DNA of 64,000 nt from Triparma columacea. Taxonomy: Eukaryota; Sar; Bolidophyceae; Parmales; Triparmaceae. The notes beneath the pieces were generated by a model. It was not told the DNA's origin. It saw only the letters and a program-made list of their open reading frames with translations, and searched no databases. A program made the position numbers and the translations under genes. Of the stretch, positions 10,921-22,496 are shown one piece after another. How positions within the stretch are numbered: the stretch's first letter is position 1; each line of letters opens with the position of its first letter. The stretch lies in NCBI GenBank assembly GCA_030267965.1, contig BRYA01000500.1:22425-86424 (forward strand), written 5' to 3'.

Positions 10921-12316
10921 GCTCTCTAAGCGATGTGTGTACTCCTCAGCGCGCCTAACCCTTCCCTTCTCTCAACAGCACAACTCTCCACAACGGAGGA
11001 GGGAGGAGGAGGAGGAAAACGAAGTCCAAATATATATAATTATCAAGCAGGAAGGCGCTCTCGCGTTTCATCCATCGACAGAGACAGTGGGAGGATAGAG
11101 AGAGAGAGGATAGAGAGAGAGAGGATAGAGAGAGGGGGTACAGAGGGAGGTACGGTGAGGCAAAAGAGGAGGAGGAGGAGGTAACTTTGTGAGTTTGTAA
11201 CCCTTTTTCAATTTGAATAGCTCGAAATGAAGCCCTTGACAGCGCGATGCGGAGGATACCGTCAGATGTTATAAATATGCGCGTAGTAAAGAGATATGAG
11301 CATTTCTAACTCTGTCCCTAGACGGCGGTGTGTGCAGTGTAACCCAAACAACCAGATCGCAACCCTTTTTATATTTGACTAGTTGGAATTGAAGGTCTTG
11401 GCAACGCCGTTCCAACGGTACCTTCAGATGTTAGAAAGGCGTGCAAATAATGGAGATATTTATGATCCAAAATCCCAAAAAAACCCGAGCCAGCCCGAGC
11501 CGAGCCAGCCGAATCAGCCGAGCCAGTGTCAAAAGAGAGTGAGGAGGGAGAGGAGGGAGAGGAGGGAGAAGCAACAACAACAACAGAGAAGAATAGGAGG
11601 GGAGGGGAGAAGAAGGGAACCAAGAAGGAACAGGGAATGGGAACCAAACAGAGATGGGGAAAGGATCCAGAGCCAAGACAGAGCCAAGAACAGGGAGGGG
11701 ACAGAGCAAGGGAACAAAGCCATAAACACTTAGAGAATGGGGTTATAATGTATGTAGGATGAGCGAAGCGAAGAGTACATACATTTATAAACTACATACA
11801 TTCTCTAAGTGTAATACATACCTACCCCATTCAGTTACTAATTGTTGGCTTTGTTCTCGGTGCTCTGTCTTGGCTTTGGATGTCGGTCTGATGTTGATGG
11901 ATCCTGCTCTGAGGATCCCTTCCCCCTCCTGGTTTCTGTTTCTTCCCCTTCTCCCTCCCTTCCCTGTCCTGTCTGGCTCGGGCTCGGGTTCGGTGAGATT
12001 CGGGTTCGGGTTCGGTGAGATTCGGGTTCGGAGGGTTAAAAATGCTCATAACTCTTTACAACGCGCGTTTAAACAAGATCCGAAGGTACCGTTAGAACCC
12101 CGCTGTCAAGGGCTTCATTTTAATCTAGGTTAGAGCGCTGAGGAGTGAAGAGCACTTTTCCCCTCCCCTCCCCTGTCTGTGTTCGGGAATTCATAACTCT
12201 TTACTACACGCGCCTTTATAAGATCGGAAGGTACCCTTAGAACAGCGTTAACGAGAGCTTCAATTTAATATATTCCAATTGAAAATGCATTACAAACTCG
12301 CAAAGTTACCTCCTCC
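10870..12316. repeat. Large imperfect inverted repeat (foldback-like), centre near 11769
   Basis: Left and right arms are diverged reverse complements. Anchors seen directly: GGAGGAGGTAACTTTG (about 11174-11189) versus CAAAGTTACCTCCTCC (12301-12316); ACACTTAGAGAATG (11726-11739) versus CATTCTCTAAGTGT (11799-11812); AGCCAAGACAGAGC versus GCTCTGTCTTGGCT; CCCGAGCC runs versus GGCTCGGG runs; and GCACTCTTCACTCCTCAGCGCT (about 10872) versus AGCGCTGAGGAGTGAAGAGC (about 12131). Each arm also holds two direct copies of a ~100-bp unit with GGTACC(T/C)T...GTAAAGAG. No transposase frame is visible. It could be a non-autonomous foldback element or a subtelomeric palindrome. Confidence 0.75.
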
Positions 12317-12429
12317 GTTTTGGGTAACGAAATCCGTCAATATTAAATAAGTCTATGTGAAAAGTTAACAACGGTGATAGAATAAAATCGATTGTTATAT
12401 TATATTATTACTAAGCGACCCCCCACCTC

Positions 12430-14183
12430 TCACTCTCCCCCCTCTACCTGTAGTCCTCTCAGTTTAAGGCTAAGGATATCCTTCAACCCTCCCCCTCCCC
12501 CTCCTACGAGTTTCTCGACCTTGTCGACTCCTACGTTGCTGTATAGCTTCAAGGTGCTCCTGGTCTTACCAAGCCCACGAGCCCTCTCCGCCCTTGCGAC
12601 CGCCATCTTAACCTGTTTCTTATAGAAGTCCGCGCTCTTGTTCGTCCCCTTCTCGTCTTCCGTGAACTTGGGCACCCCCGGGCTTACGAATTTCGGGCAC
12701 CCGAAAGTGTAGAGTTCCTCAAACCCCTCCTCCCCCTCTTCAATCTTGCTCAGCTTATCACCGAATCTCTCTTGTATGGTTTTAACCACGTCATCATCAA
12801 CCTTAACACCCCCACCTCCCATTCCCACCAGGACAGTGACAAGTGCGACCATCTTCATCTCGAGTTTCCCGAACTGCTCTTGCCCTTTTGTACCCTTTAG
12901 TAGGTACCCCGTCTTGAAACCGCGACCGATGGCGTTACACATTGAGGAGAGTGTCCTCGCGGCGTCCCTAGTCCTCCCTACAGCCATGTAGCTTACGCCC
13001 AGGTGGTAGCTGAGGCTTAGCTGCGCAGCGAACAGTCCGGCGTGGAGGGAGTTCTTGTCTGTTAGGGAGATGAATGATACTGCGGTTAGGGAGGAGGTGA
13101 AATCACCGAGAAGACAGGAGAGACGGGAGAGGGATAGAGCGCCGAAGTAACCGAGGACACGGTGCATCTGGGAGGGGGAGGACTGGCCGGTTGGGTCGGA
13201 TTGTAATTTCGAGAGATTGATTACACCGGTAAGGAGACGCATTACAGTGGGGAGATCCCAGACGTCCTGGTTATCACGTAGGAGGATAGATTGGGGTGAG
13301 GTTGTCTCGCCCTTGCAGGCGACGGAGTGACGGTACTGGCAGAAACCCTGGAACTGGTAAACGAACTCATGGCAGACCTCAAACGCCCACTCTGGTAGGA
13401 TCATGAAGGTTCCTTCTTCGGAGCTTTTGGGGTCGGAGGTTAGGACGGCCTCGAAGAGGGCGACGTATGTTGACCATGAGGATATCTTGTCAGACAAAGT
13501 CGGGCGGAGGGAGGTGAAGGTGTGACGTAGCACCAGCTCAGAGTAGAAGGCGAGGAAGAGAGGGTCGGACTCACACTCGGAGGCTACGGCTGAGGCGGGA
13601 GGCCAGGGGGAGGAGGAGTAGAACTTGTTGGACAGCTTTACGAAGGAACCAGAGTACTGGGGGGCATTGGGTGGGGAGGTTGGGGGGGGAGGGAGGGGAG
13701 GGGGGTGAGGTTGTGTATTTATATGGGTATAATGGGGTTTTATGGGCATGTATGGGTATGTATGGGGTATATATGGGGTATGAATGTCCATATATGGTTG
13801 TAAATCTCCGTATATGTTGGTATATGTTGGTATATGGTCATGTAGAGTTAGGGTTTAGATGGGGGGACATAAATGTTTGTCCCATTTGTTCGTTCATTAT
13901 TAATGTATGTACGTATGTTTGTGTGTTTATGGATATATAGTGTGTGTGCATCAACATAAATCTAGTCATATATCCCAAATATAGCCAAATTGGAGAAAGG
14001 AAACAACATTCATTTTCACACGTCGACATGTGAGCATATTTGGCCATATTTTTGAGCCTCAATATGGTTACTTACAAGATCTTTCATCTCATCTATCCTT
14101 TGACTACGTCTACAAGCATCATGGAGATCGAAAATGAAGTCTGCGACCTCCTGAGGGAGAGATGAGGCTGCTAATTCAGACAT
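12430..14183 (-). pseudogene. EIF3L: eIF3L duplicate, C-terminally truncated
   Basis: Second copy of the gene at 8041-10008. Exon 1 is 14183-14076 and exon 2 is 13656-12430, with the same splice sites and the same 36-codon first exon. The reading frame is open to ...GLQVEGGE then stop, giving about 444 aa, so the last ~60 residues of the intact copy are replaced by three chance codons at the duplication breakpoint. Substitutions are few and largely conservative or silent, so the copy is recent or still constrained. Whether it is expressed or a decaying copy cannot be decided; the missing C-terminus argues for loss of function or altered eIF3 contacts. Confidence 0.75.
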
Positions 14184-14324
14184 GAGGGAAAATGTGGTCT
14201 CTTTTGCATGGCTCCCGAATGGCCTGCAGGGCTTTTTTTTGTTGGATTTGGATCCCGATTTGGATTGGGATTTCGTGTAAGCACTTTCGTGTAATGCACT
14301 CAACATTCGCTTCGCTCATTCATT
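12446..14324. repeat. Segmental duplication, copy B (eIF3L)
   Basis: Direct repeat of 8270-10139 (offset about 4,175 bp). The upstream flank differs by small insertions and deletions: GTGGTCTCTTTTGC... in place of TAAATGGGTTGGCC.... Homology ends just past CATTCGCTTCGCTCATTCATT. Confidence 0.9.
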
Positions 14325-14575
14325 CCTCCCGTCCTTACGGACTAAACTTCAGGGCACCCTCCCTTCCCTTGCACTCGCTCTACCTCTCGGCAATTCGACT
14401 TCGTCTCATCTCTTTTCACGTCGCTTCGCTCCTCCTCAATGAAAAGTCCCTGCTTTCTATCAAAACCGTTCTCAATCAAATATTTAACGTTTCGACCCCC
14501 AAACCCAAACTCTAATCTCTAATCCAATAGGACCCACCAGCTCACAGTCTGTCTGTTTCCACCCCTTCCTTTCCT
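14184..14575. other. Intergenic, no gene seen
   Basis: The 5' flank of the eIF3L copy (still duplicated to about 14324), then unique sequence down to the stop of the membrane-protein gene. It contains two CGCTTCGCT motifs (about 14306 and 14421) like those seen at several intron 3' ends. A 107-codon plus-strand frame here has no protein-like character. Confidence 0.6.
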
Positions 14576-15568
14576 TTAATCGTTGTATCGATCATTGTAA
14601 CCACGATCCGGCTCCACCGTCTTCTTCTGTTCAAAGCACTTGATGGCGATACAAGTCCCGCATCCCACCCAAATAATGCTTCCCGCCACAATGGCGAGAA
14701 GGATCAAAACAGTGTAGTCAACCTTGTGCGCGCAGCACTCAAAGGTCCCCTGCTTCTCCCCCCTGATGTGCTCCCCGATGTAAAGGCTGCCCATCATACA
14801 GGCCTCACCCCAGATAGCCTTCTTCCCAGCTTCTCTCTCGGGCCAGGGGGCGTAGCAGTCCTGGTCCTGGTCCATGCACCACCCTTTCGTCTGGCATTGC
14901 TTCTCGAAGATCTCGTCTTCTGCTCTGAGGCACTCGAACTTGACGGAGTAATTTTGGTAGAGCGAAGGTTCCTTTTTTTGCAACTTTGTCCGCAGCACAC
15001 AAGTTGCATTGCCAGTTGCTTTCAAGTCCTCCCTCCATCCGAGCTGTTTTGTGCGCGTGTGTGTATAGGGGGGGGGGGGTTGAGTTTAAGCGTTCTCGCG
15101 TTCCTCAGTCCCTCTTGACAACCATCCCTTCCCACTCACCCCGGCGTCGTCGTTTATTCCTGTAATAAAGTTGAGAATCGGAACCGTGCACTTCCTGTCA
15201 TTGAAAATTCTCAAAGTTGCCGTCCCATTAACGTCGCACCCACCCATACCATAGTAGCTCCCCCCATCATCTTTATAAAGCTCCGGCATAAAATTGGCGA
15301 GCCTCGAGCACTCATCAGTAATACCATACACCTTTGGGTACATTTTGATCAATCTATGGGGAGTGGCGTCCTGGTAGCTGGTAACGTTGAGGGGTTGTAA
15401 AGCGCGGACGTCCTCTACGTCGTCGGTTTCTCCGCAGTCATCACCAAGGTAACCAGTGATCTTGTAACCTTTGAAGCCCTCTGGACCGTCCCATTTTGTT
15501 TTGTGATAAGCAGAGGAGAAACAGACTAGAAGTGATAATAGAAGGGTTACGAATAATGAGGAACTCAT
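14576..15568 (-). CDS. Secreted/type I membrane protein, Cys-rich, unknown function
   Basis: Two exons, 15568-15140 and 15043-14576, with a 96-nt phase-0 intron, give 298 aa. The first ~20 residues (MSSSLFVTLLLSLLVCFSSA) form a clear signal peptide. The ectodomain has many Cys residues (for example CGETDD, GGCDVNG, CTVP, KFECL, CQTKGWCMDQDQDC, CCAH) and several N-x-S/T sites. One transmembrane helix near the C-terminus (VLILLAIVAGSIIWVGCG) is followed by a short cytosolic tail. The architecture fits a cell-surface glycoprotein. No domain family is recognised. Divergent to the PPR-SMR gene with a 168 bp spacer. Confidence 0.75.
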
Positions 15569-15736
15569 GGGAAGGGGGAGGGGGGTGGAAGGGGAGCGCG
15601 AGCCACACAGGGGGGGGAGGGGGGCTCTCCTCTTTTTGGTCGTTGAGGTAGGTTTCGGGAGCAGTTCTGGAGTTGGATCCCTGATCGACTTCTCATCTGA
15701 GCTTGACCAGAAAGTGAAAAAAAATCAAAAGGTAAA

Positions 15737-18733
15737 ATGCGCCTATCGTCGTTTTTAAGGCGATCACCCCACCATCGGTCGCCAATTAGGCCCCATGACG
15801 GCCCCCAGGCCCCCTTAGCGAGCCTCTCAAGCTCAATCTCCACGCTGGGTGGCCGTGGCTGTGGTAAATTTGATAAATTAAACCTTCAAAAATGTGCTAG
15901 CTTACGTAATACTTATCCATTACCAATCATGCGGGAATTATCAACCTTTTCTCCAACGAGATATCTCTCAATACCCACTCAGAGTGTTGATACAAAAGTG
16001 GCCACAAAAGTGGATTCAACCTCCTCCATCGACAGGCTTTCCCCTGGTCCTCAGGACGCGAAGACTGCATACCTTCATCGTAAAGGTCACCCCTCCACCC
16101 GCGAGAAGGGCCTCCACGGTCATAAGCTGTCTAAGATGCCCGTGAAGGTAATGTACAACCGTCTCTGCGGGATCTACCACACCCTCAAGTTCCCTCCCTC
16201 CGACGCGACCGACACGGCGCCCAGGCTCACCTACAAGGAGAAGAGCATAGAGCACCGGCGGGCGAGGGAACTGATAGACGCCATAGTCCAGACCCTCCGC
16301 AAGCACAGCACCGCAACCTGCCCCTTCGTCAGGGTGGAAGACGGCTCCATATGGGAGGGTGCGCCTTGGGCCATCCGACTACTAGGGAGCAGGAAGAACG
16401 AGCTGAACCTAAGGCCCGACCCCGAAGCTGCGCACCTTCTCCTGAGGAGGATATCCAGGGCGTCCCCAACTTCAGTCCCAGGCCCCGACCTGGAGCTGTG
16501 CTACAACGCCATGCTCGCTGTTTGCGGGGTGACCAAGGACGGACGGCTGGCTAGGGAGGTTTACGGGGAGCTTAGGGGGGAGGGGGAGCGAGCCTCAACG
16601 GAGCCTGCCTCGGCTCTCCGTACCCTGAACGCTGCGGCCTCCGCAATGGCCAACGGGAAGATGTGGGAGGAGGCCAGGGACACGCTAAGGGACGCGGGCG
16701 AGCTTGATAGCTACGGGAGGGTCACTATGATGAAGGTGGCGAGGGGAATGAGGGACGTGGAGGAAGGGAGGAGGGTGCTGGAGGGGTGGAAGGATGAGAG
16801 GAGCAAGGTGAGCACTGGGGGGGGGGGCTAAGGGTTTTACAAGGAACTTTGACTGCTTCAGAGAGGGGACGCATAATACCCCGAGTAGCACACTAACACC
16901 ATCGCACACGTCACCGATGAGCAGTTCCTAGGGTGGAGCATTCTGGTGGATATCATCAAGGAGCAAGGGGAAGAATGGGCGGACGTGGAAGAAATCCTAA
17001 GCTCGGCGCTAGAGCTAGCGTCGAAGGAGAAGGGCGGGAAGAACGGGGCCGGCAACAAGCCCAGCGACCTCAGCATGAGCTACGCCGGAGTCCTCAGCCC
17101 CTCCATCCTGGCGGCCGCAAAGTTCGGCGCCTGGGACGTCGTCAGGGAGACGGTGGAGGATATAGAGAAGGGACAATACAGGCTGACGAGCGTGTACGCG
17201 CACGCCATCAGGGGGGTGAAGGAGGGGGTAGAGGGGGGGGCGTTCGAGGTAGAGGAGGGGATGGAATTGGTGGGGCGGGTCTTCAATAGAGTGCTGCAGC
17301 TATACGAGGAGGGGGTCATGGACAAAAGGAGGAGGTTCGAAATGGAGACGGCGTTCTACTGGGTGGCGACGTTCGCGGCGGACGTCGTGGGGGCGGGGAA
17401 GGAGAAGGGGGTGGAACTAGAGAGAGAGGAGAGGGTAAAAATCGCAAAGTGGTTGCTGGGGTGGATGGAGAAGGTCCTGGAGAACCAATCAATCATCCAG
17501 GGAGGGAAGAGGCCGACGATGAGCGCGTACACGCAGGTGATGGCGACCATGGGTCGGGCTGGGGAGGGAGCGAAGGCGTGGGATATGTTCCTCTATGAGG
17601 CCGAGGCTGACAAGGAGGAGATTCGGAGGCACGCCTCGGCGGGCTTTAGGGCCAACAACGACGGGTGGGCCGTGACCAATAGCGTCGGGTGGAACGTTGT
17701 CCTGAAGGGCTGCCTGTTCGACGAGGCCGGCCCCGCGTGGTCGAGGGCCGAGGAGATTTTCGAGGCCATGGCCTCTCACACCATGAGGAACGACTGCACC
17801 TGGTTCCACGTCCTAGAGGTCGCGGCAGCGGCGGGGGAGGTCGAGGAGGCGATGAGGTACCTGGAGCGCATGATCAGGGAGGAGAGGAAGAACGCGGAGA
17901 AGATTGGACCGAACAAAGGACATTTCAGGGTCGTGCTAAGCGCTATCAAGGGGGGCATCGAAAGGCTGAAGGAAGGGGATGAGAGATTCAGGGCGGAGGA
18001 GTACACCAACATGGTCGTCAAGGTCGTAAGCCAGGGGATAGGGGTCCTCAGGTTGGAATCTTACTACGATCTCATGGGGGCTGCCATGGGAACCCTCTCT
18101 TCTCTTGGGAGGGAGGGTGACGGGGTCAGGGTCCTCATGGACGTCGTTCGAAACGCAGAGCAGGGGGGGCGCCTGAATTGCAGCCTCGACGATGCCCTGG
18201 TGAGGATCGTAAGGGGCTGCAGGATGGCAGAGAGGGGGGTGAAGGAGAGCGTCGAGGCGGCTATGGAGATGGGGGAGGAAATGGGACTCGATAAGACCAT
18301 GGAACTTTACAGGGCGGCGACTGCGAGCGTCGCCGAGGGGGGGTCGGGGGACAGCAGCGGCTGGGCTATGGGCATCTTTGACGACGCCGTCGATAGGGGG
18401 CTCCACAAGGGCGGCGAGGTCGTGGGCCTGAACGGATCCCTCGACCTCCACGGGTGCAACGTACCTCTAGCCATCGGCGGGGTACACTGGATTGCAGAAA
18501 AGGCGGGGAAGGAAGGGTGGAACGAACTCGTCATCGTGACGGGAAACGAGAGGGCGGAAGGGGAGGGTATCAGGAACAATGTTATCAAGGAGCTTGACGA
18601 GGCCGGGTGCGAGGGGTTCTACACTGTTGATAAAAACCAAAACGGGAAGAACAAAGGGAGGATCAACGTCATGGGTAAAAGTTCTATCGAAAAGGTTTCG
18701 AAATGCCTCATGCGGAAGCGCTCCGAAAGTTGA
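15737..18733 (+). CDS. PPR protein with C-terminal SMR domain
   Basis: Exon 1 is 15737-16807 and exon 2 probably 16889-18733. The acceptor could instead be near 16923; both keep phase 0. About 971 aa. The basic, Ser/Arg-rich start MRLSSFLRRSPHHRSPIR looks like an organelle-targeting presequence. Helical repeats follow, with PPR-like pairs, for example SAYTQVMATMGRAGEGAKAWDMF and WFHVLEVAAAAGEVEEAMRY. From about residue 874 an SMR domain carries SLDLHGCNVPLA (the LDLHG motif), a VTGNERAEGEGIRN segment and GRINVM. PPR-SMR proteins bind organellar RNA, and the SMR domain can be an endonuclease or a binding module. Predicted site: mitochondrion more than plastid, since no Phe cleavage motif is evident. 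Confidence 0.8.
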
Positions 18734-18778
18734 GATAACAAAAGCATTTTTCTGAGAATACTAGCAACTACACCTTAA

Positions 18779-21700
18779 TTACTCCTCACCCTCGCTGTAC
18801 TCACTAAAGTATCCATCTGAGTCGGAATCTTCCTTATCCTTCGAAACCTCCTTCGCCGCTGCTTTGCTGCTGCTCTCCGTCGTCTTGCTGCTGCTCTTTG
18901 TCGGCTTTTTCTCCACCTTCTTTTTATCTTTCGTCTCCTTCTTGTTAGCCTTCCCTTCCCCTTTCTTCTTCTTTCCCCCTCCCCCTTCACTCGCGCCCAC
19001 CACAGCTCCAGCCACGGCCCCCACCTTTCTCTTGAGAGCCTCCTGCATTCTCTTACTTTTGATGACCCCTCCAAGATCCCTGTCCTTGTACGTCTTGAAG
19101 AAGGATTCGATGCGAGTTTGCCGACTTCCCTCCTTCATCTTTTCCAGAACCGGCACCAACTGCCTGCTGCTTTCCTCCATGCTCCACCCCAACTTCTCAG
19201 CACACATCAGCTCGAGCTTTCCAACGTCGGGGAATCCCCACGTGAACGGCTCGGCTGAACCGTCCACTACAGGCCTCGAGTACGCGTGAAGAACGTCGGG
19301 GCCGGGGAAGTTTCTCGGAGCCTCCCACCTGCTGCGCATTTTCTTGTGCTTTTGGTGAAATATCTCTCTCTCCGTCATGTCGTTTGTGATTTTGGTGTTT
19401 CCTGTCACCAGGTCGAGAGGGTCGAACCCGTTCATCCACTCTTTGAAGTCCTTCAGGGCTTGGGTTGGGTCTTCGCTGACGGGGAAGGCATTGAGAATCT
19501 CGATCCCGTTCACGATTCCTACCCCAGAGACGCCAGGAGTGTAGTCCCCTCCGAGGAGCATCGCCAATGCGATGAAATGTTGTCTTCTCAGTCCCATTTC
19601 CTTGTCGGCGTCACTCGCCAGGTAGACTTCGACGAACTTTCTCTCGTCAAAGATGTTCCTGTAGATGGTCTGGCCTCCAAAAACAAACGCGTCAGAGTCC
19701 TGAGTGATGATTCCGTCCACGAGGCCAAGCTGCGATGAGCGGGATGATATTAGGCGGGTAAGAATTATTCACCTCTCCAGTCGAACCTACTTTGCTCCTC
19801 GTCCCTCCTCACCTCCTCGAGCTTGCAGCACTGTGCCTCAGCCTCGGCCGGTGCGATAATGTAGGGCATTCCGAAAGCTTTTAGAAGATTGATCACGTCC
19901 TCCTTCATGTCCTCCGTTATCCCATCGTCATCGCGATCTCCGCGCTTCATATCCTTCTGCATCTGCTGGGCCTCCCTCGCTAACTCAATCAGGCGGTTGG
20001 ACTCGTCGAGCTCAGCCATTGTTCGCTCAGCGGGCCGGTTCTTTATTTGCTCGGTGAGTTTTTTCGGTGCTGGGGGTAGATCGAGAGAAGGGGGGAGGGC
20101 TACAGAAGTGGTTTCAGGAGGTAGGAATTGATCTTCGTTATTGTTCTCGCTATCATTGCCATCCGGCATGTCGTCGCCTGCTTCATTAATATACTCGTCC
20201 CCTTCGTCAACGCCAATTGCTTCGACACCGTTGCCACCTGCAGGGTTGCCTTCCTCGCCACCATCGGTTTTTGCCTGGGGGACGTGGCCAACGTGCTGCT
20301 TGATAGCCCTGGCGACCGCCCTGCCTGCCCAACTGGTAAGCTTTTTTGCGTCTGCGGCAGCCTCTGAGAAAGCTGCAGCTTGAGCCGCAGTGAGTTCTTC
20401 GTCAGAAGCGGCCTCGATGTTCTCTTGAGGTGGAGGTGAGGGGTTGTCGAAGAAGTTGTATGTCGGGCGAGGGGCAGAAAAGTCGAGAGTGATGGAAGTA
20501 TTTTTGTCATCCCTCGCACCTCTATCAGTTTCGTCTCCGTCTTCCCAGTCAACATCTTCTTCATCATCGTCTTCATCGTATTTATTATCGTCCTCCTCAC
20601 CACCCTCTTCCTTCTCGTCATCTGCCACAGCTCCAAAGTCATCTTCTGCCGGACCTGTCATGAACCTAAGGGCAGCATCTTCCTCCTCGCCTCTCTGCAA
20701 CTCAAGAGCTATCTGTTCGTTCGTCGATACCTCTTTTCTTGAGCGAGCGGCGCTCTCTTCTTCCTCCCTCTGAAACTCGAGGGCCACCTGTTCGTCCCTC
20801 CGCATTTGTTCCTCTGCCCACTTTTTATTCTCAGTTGTTTCGCCTTCTTCGTCGGAGGATTGGTCGTCCTCGTAACGCTTGCGCTGTTGCTTTTTCCCTG
20901 ACGCTATTGTTTTCACCGTTGCATTCTTTGTTGCCTTGACTTCCTTCATCACCACCACTTCCTCCTCGCTGCTACTCCCTGAACTATTGAACGTGACTGC
21001 CTTCTTGCTCTTCAGTTGCTCCCCCACCTTATCTAGTCTGTCTGCCTTCTCCTGTTCTCCCTCTTCCTCATCCTCGCTGCTGCTTCCAGAGCTGTCGTTC
21101 TTTCCTCCCTCGAAACCTCTCTTAGTCGCCCCGCTTGTTTGAGCCCCCCGAAGCTCCTCCTTCTCCTTATATTTGTCCTCCTCCTCCTCATTGTCGTCGT
21201 TGTCCTCGTCGCTACTGCTTCCTGAACTATCCCCCCTTTGCATGTAGCTAAAGTCAATGTCATCCTCAACCTTATCCTTCATCACGATAAGCTTACTGCG
21301 GTCACTCGCCATCACAAAGCCTTCGTCTGTGTTACCGATTTCATCCTTTGCCATCTTCTCAATGCTCTTGTTCATTTTACTAGCCTTGAGAAAGTTGACC
21401 AACTGCACATTTGAGAACGCCATCGGATCGGCAGCCACGGGCATGTACTGTTTTCGAGTACTGACCCTATGCCGCGACTTGGCCTTCTCCACGACGTCCT
21501 TGCGCATGTCCTTCGGAAGGCCTCTCACCACTTCCATGTCAAGCTCGCCATTCTCAGGAAGGCTCGTCTCCCACGCCTCGTTAGGATCAGTCTGAGCGTT
21601 TCCATCCTCCCAATTAGTCTCGTCCTCCGAGTCGTCGTCGACGTCAAAGACCCCTTCCATATTTGCATCCACGTTCTGCCCAGCTTCAGCAGCCGGGAGC

Positions 21701-22349
21701 TCCTCATCTTTCTTCCTTCCTGCCTTTGTTTCATGTGTTGCCTTCGTTGCCCCCCCCTCAGCCTTCTCCTCGTGTTCATTTGCAGTACCGTCAACGAAAC
21801 CAGCGGCGAAGGCTCCCCTCTCGTCCACCTGTCCCTCGCTTTCCTTGAAGTCCTTCGAGCCGGCCTTCGATCCTAACAAACCACTATTGTTTGCCTTGAG
21901 CGCCTCAACTAGCAACCTCTTGGCAGTTCTCTTGACATTAACATTACCACGCTCCCTCCTATCTCTCCTTTCCTTGACCTCCCTCATCTTAATCTCGGGT
22001 GTAGCCCCGTCAAATACAAACACAGGACGGATTCCATGAAATAGCATCTTCAGTATCCTCCGCAAGCTTCCCAAAATATGGGCGTTCCACATCATCTCGC
22101 CACTTTCATCCCTCATGGCCTTGATAAATTGAGTTAACCAGATCGACGCATCGACGGCTATTGTTTTACCACTCAGCGTCTAGAGTAAAGCGAGTTAGAA
22201 AAATGAGTCCGCAAGACCCATCAAACAAAAGCATGAAAGCGGTGATCCAGCGCATCTTTCCGTTGCGCTAGGGGCAATATTCGTCTCACCTCTATGCTCA
22301 CTCGGCGAGATATGGGCAGTAGTAGTTGCCAGAGGCCATGAACACCCAT
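18779..22349 (-). CDS. XPG: XPG/RAD2-type structure-specific endonuclease
   Basis: Three exons (22349-22290, 22179-19813, 19729-18779), all phase 0, encode 1,125 aa. The N-domain begins MGVHGLWQLLLPISRR and continues across the intron with TIAVDASIWLTQFIKAMR and FVFDGATPEIK. A ~600-residue acidic spacer rich in SSGSSSEDEEE blocks follows, characteristic of XPG and not FEN1. The I-domain has PYIIAPAEAEAQC and, after the third exon junction, GLVDGIITQDSDAFVFGG, keeping the Glu/Asp metal ligands. A helix-2turn-helix stretch, LLGGDYTPGVSGVGIVNG, comes next, then a PCNA-binding PIP box (QTRIESFF). In the family it makes the 3' incision in nucleotide excision repair and supports TFIIH. Convergent with PPR-SMR, 45 bp between stops. 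Confidence 0.92.
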
Positions 22350-22364
22350 CCAAGAAATTTGGGC

Positions 22365-22484
22365 TTTATCGAATTTAACACGATATAATATGACATCAAA
22401 CGTTCGCATTGTAAACACGTTTCTTTATCGACTTTAACACGATATAATATGACATCAAACGTTCGCATTGCAAACACGTTTCTC
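22365..22484. repeat. Two tandem copies of a 59-bp unit upstream of XPG
   Basis: TTTATCGA(A/C)TTTAACACGA...CATTG(T/C)AAACACGTTTC occurs twice head to tail, with only two or three differences. It fills the 147-bp gap between the CAP-D3 stop and the XPG start, so it lies in the XPG promoter/5' UTR. Confidence 0.85.
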
Positions 22485-22496
22485 GCATATTTACGT

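Noticed and set aside
10385..12430. CRISPR-like array from the regularly spaced short repeats
   Set aside because: Units are telomere repeats and microsatellites without unique spacers, in a eukaryote.
20100..20642. 180-codon minus-strand frame over XPG
   Set aside because: Shadow of the acidic spacer in another frame; Thr/Lys-rich by codon shift.
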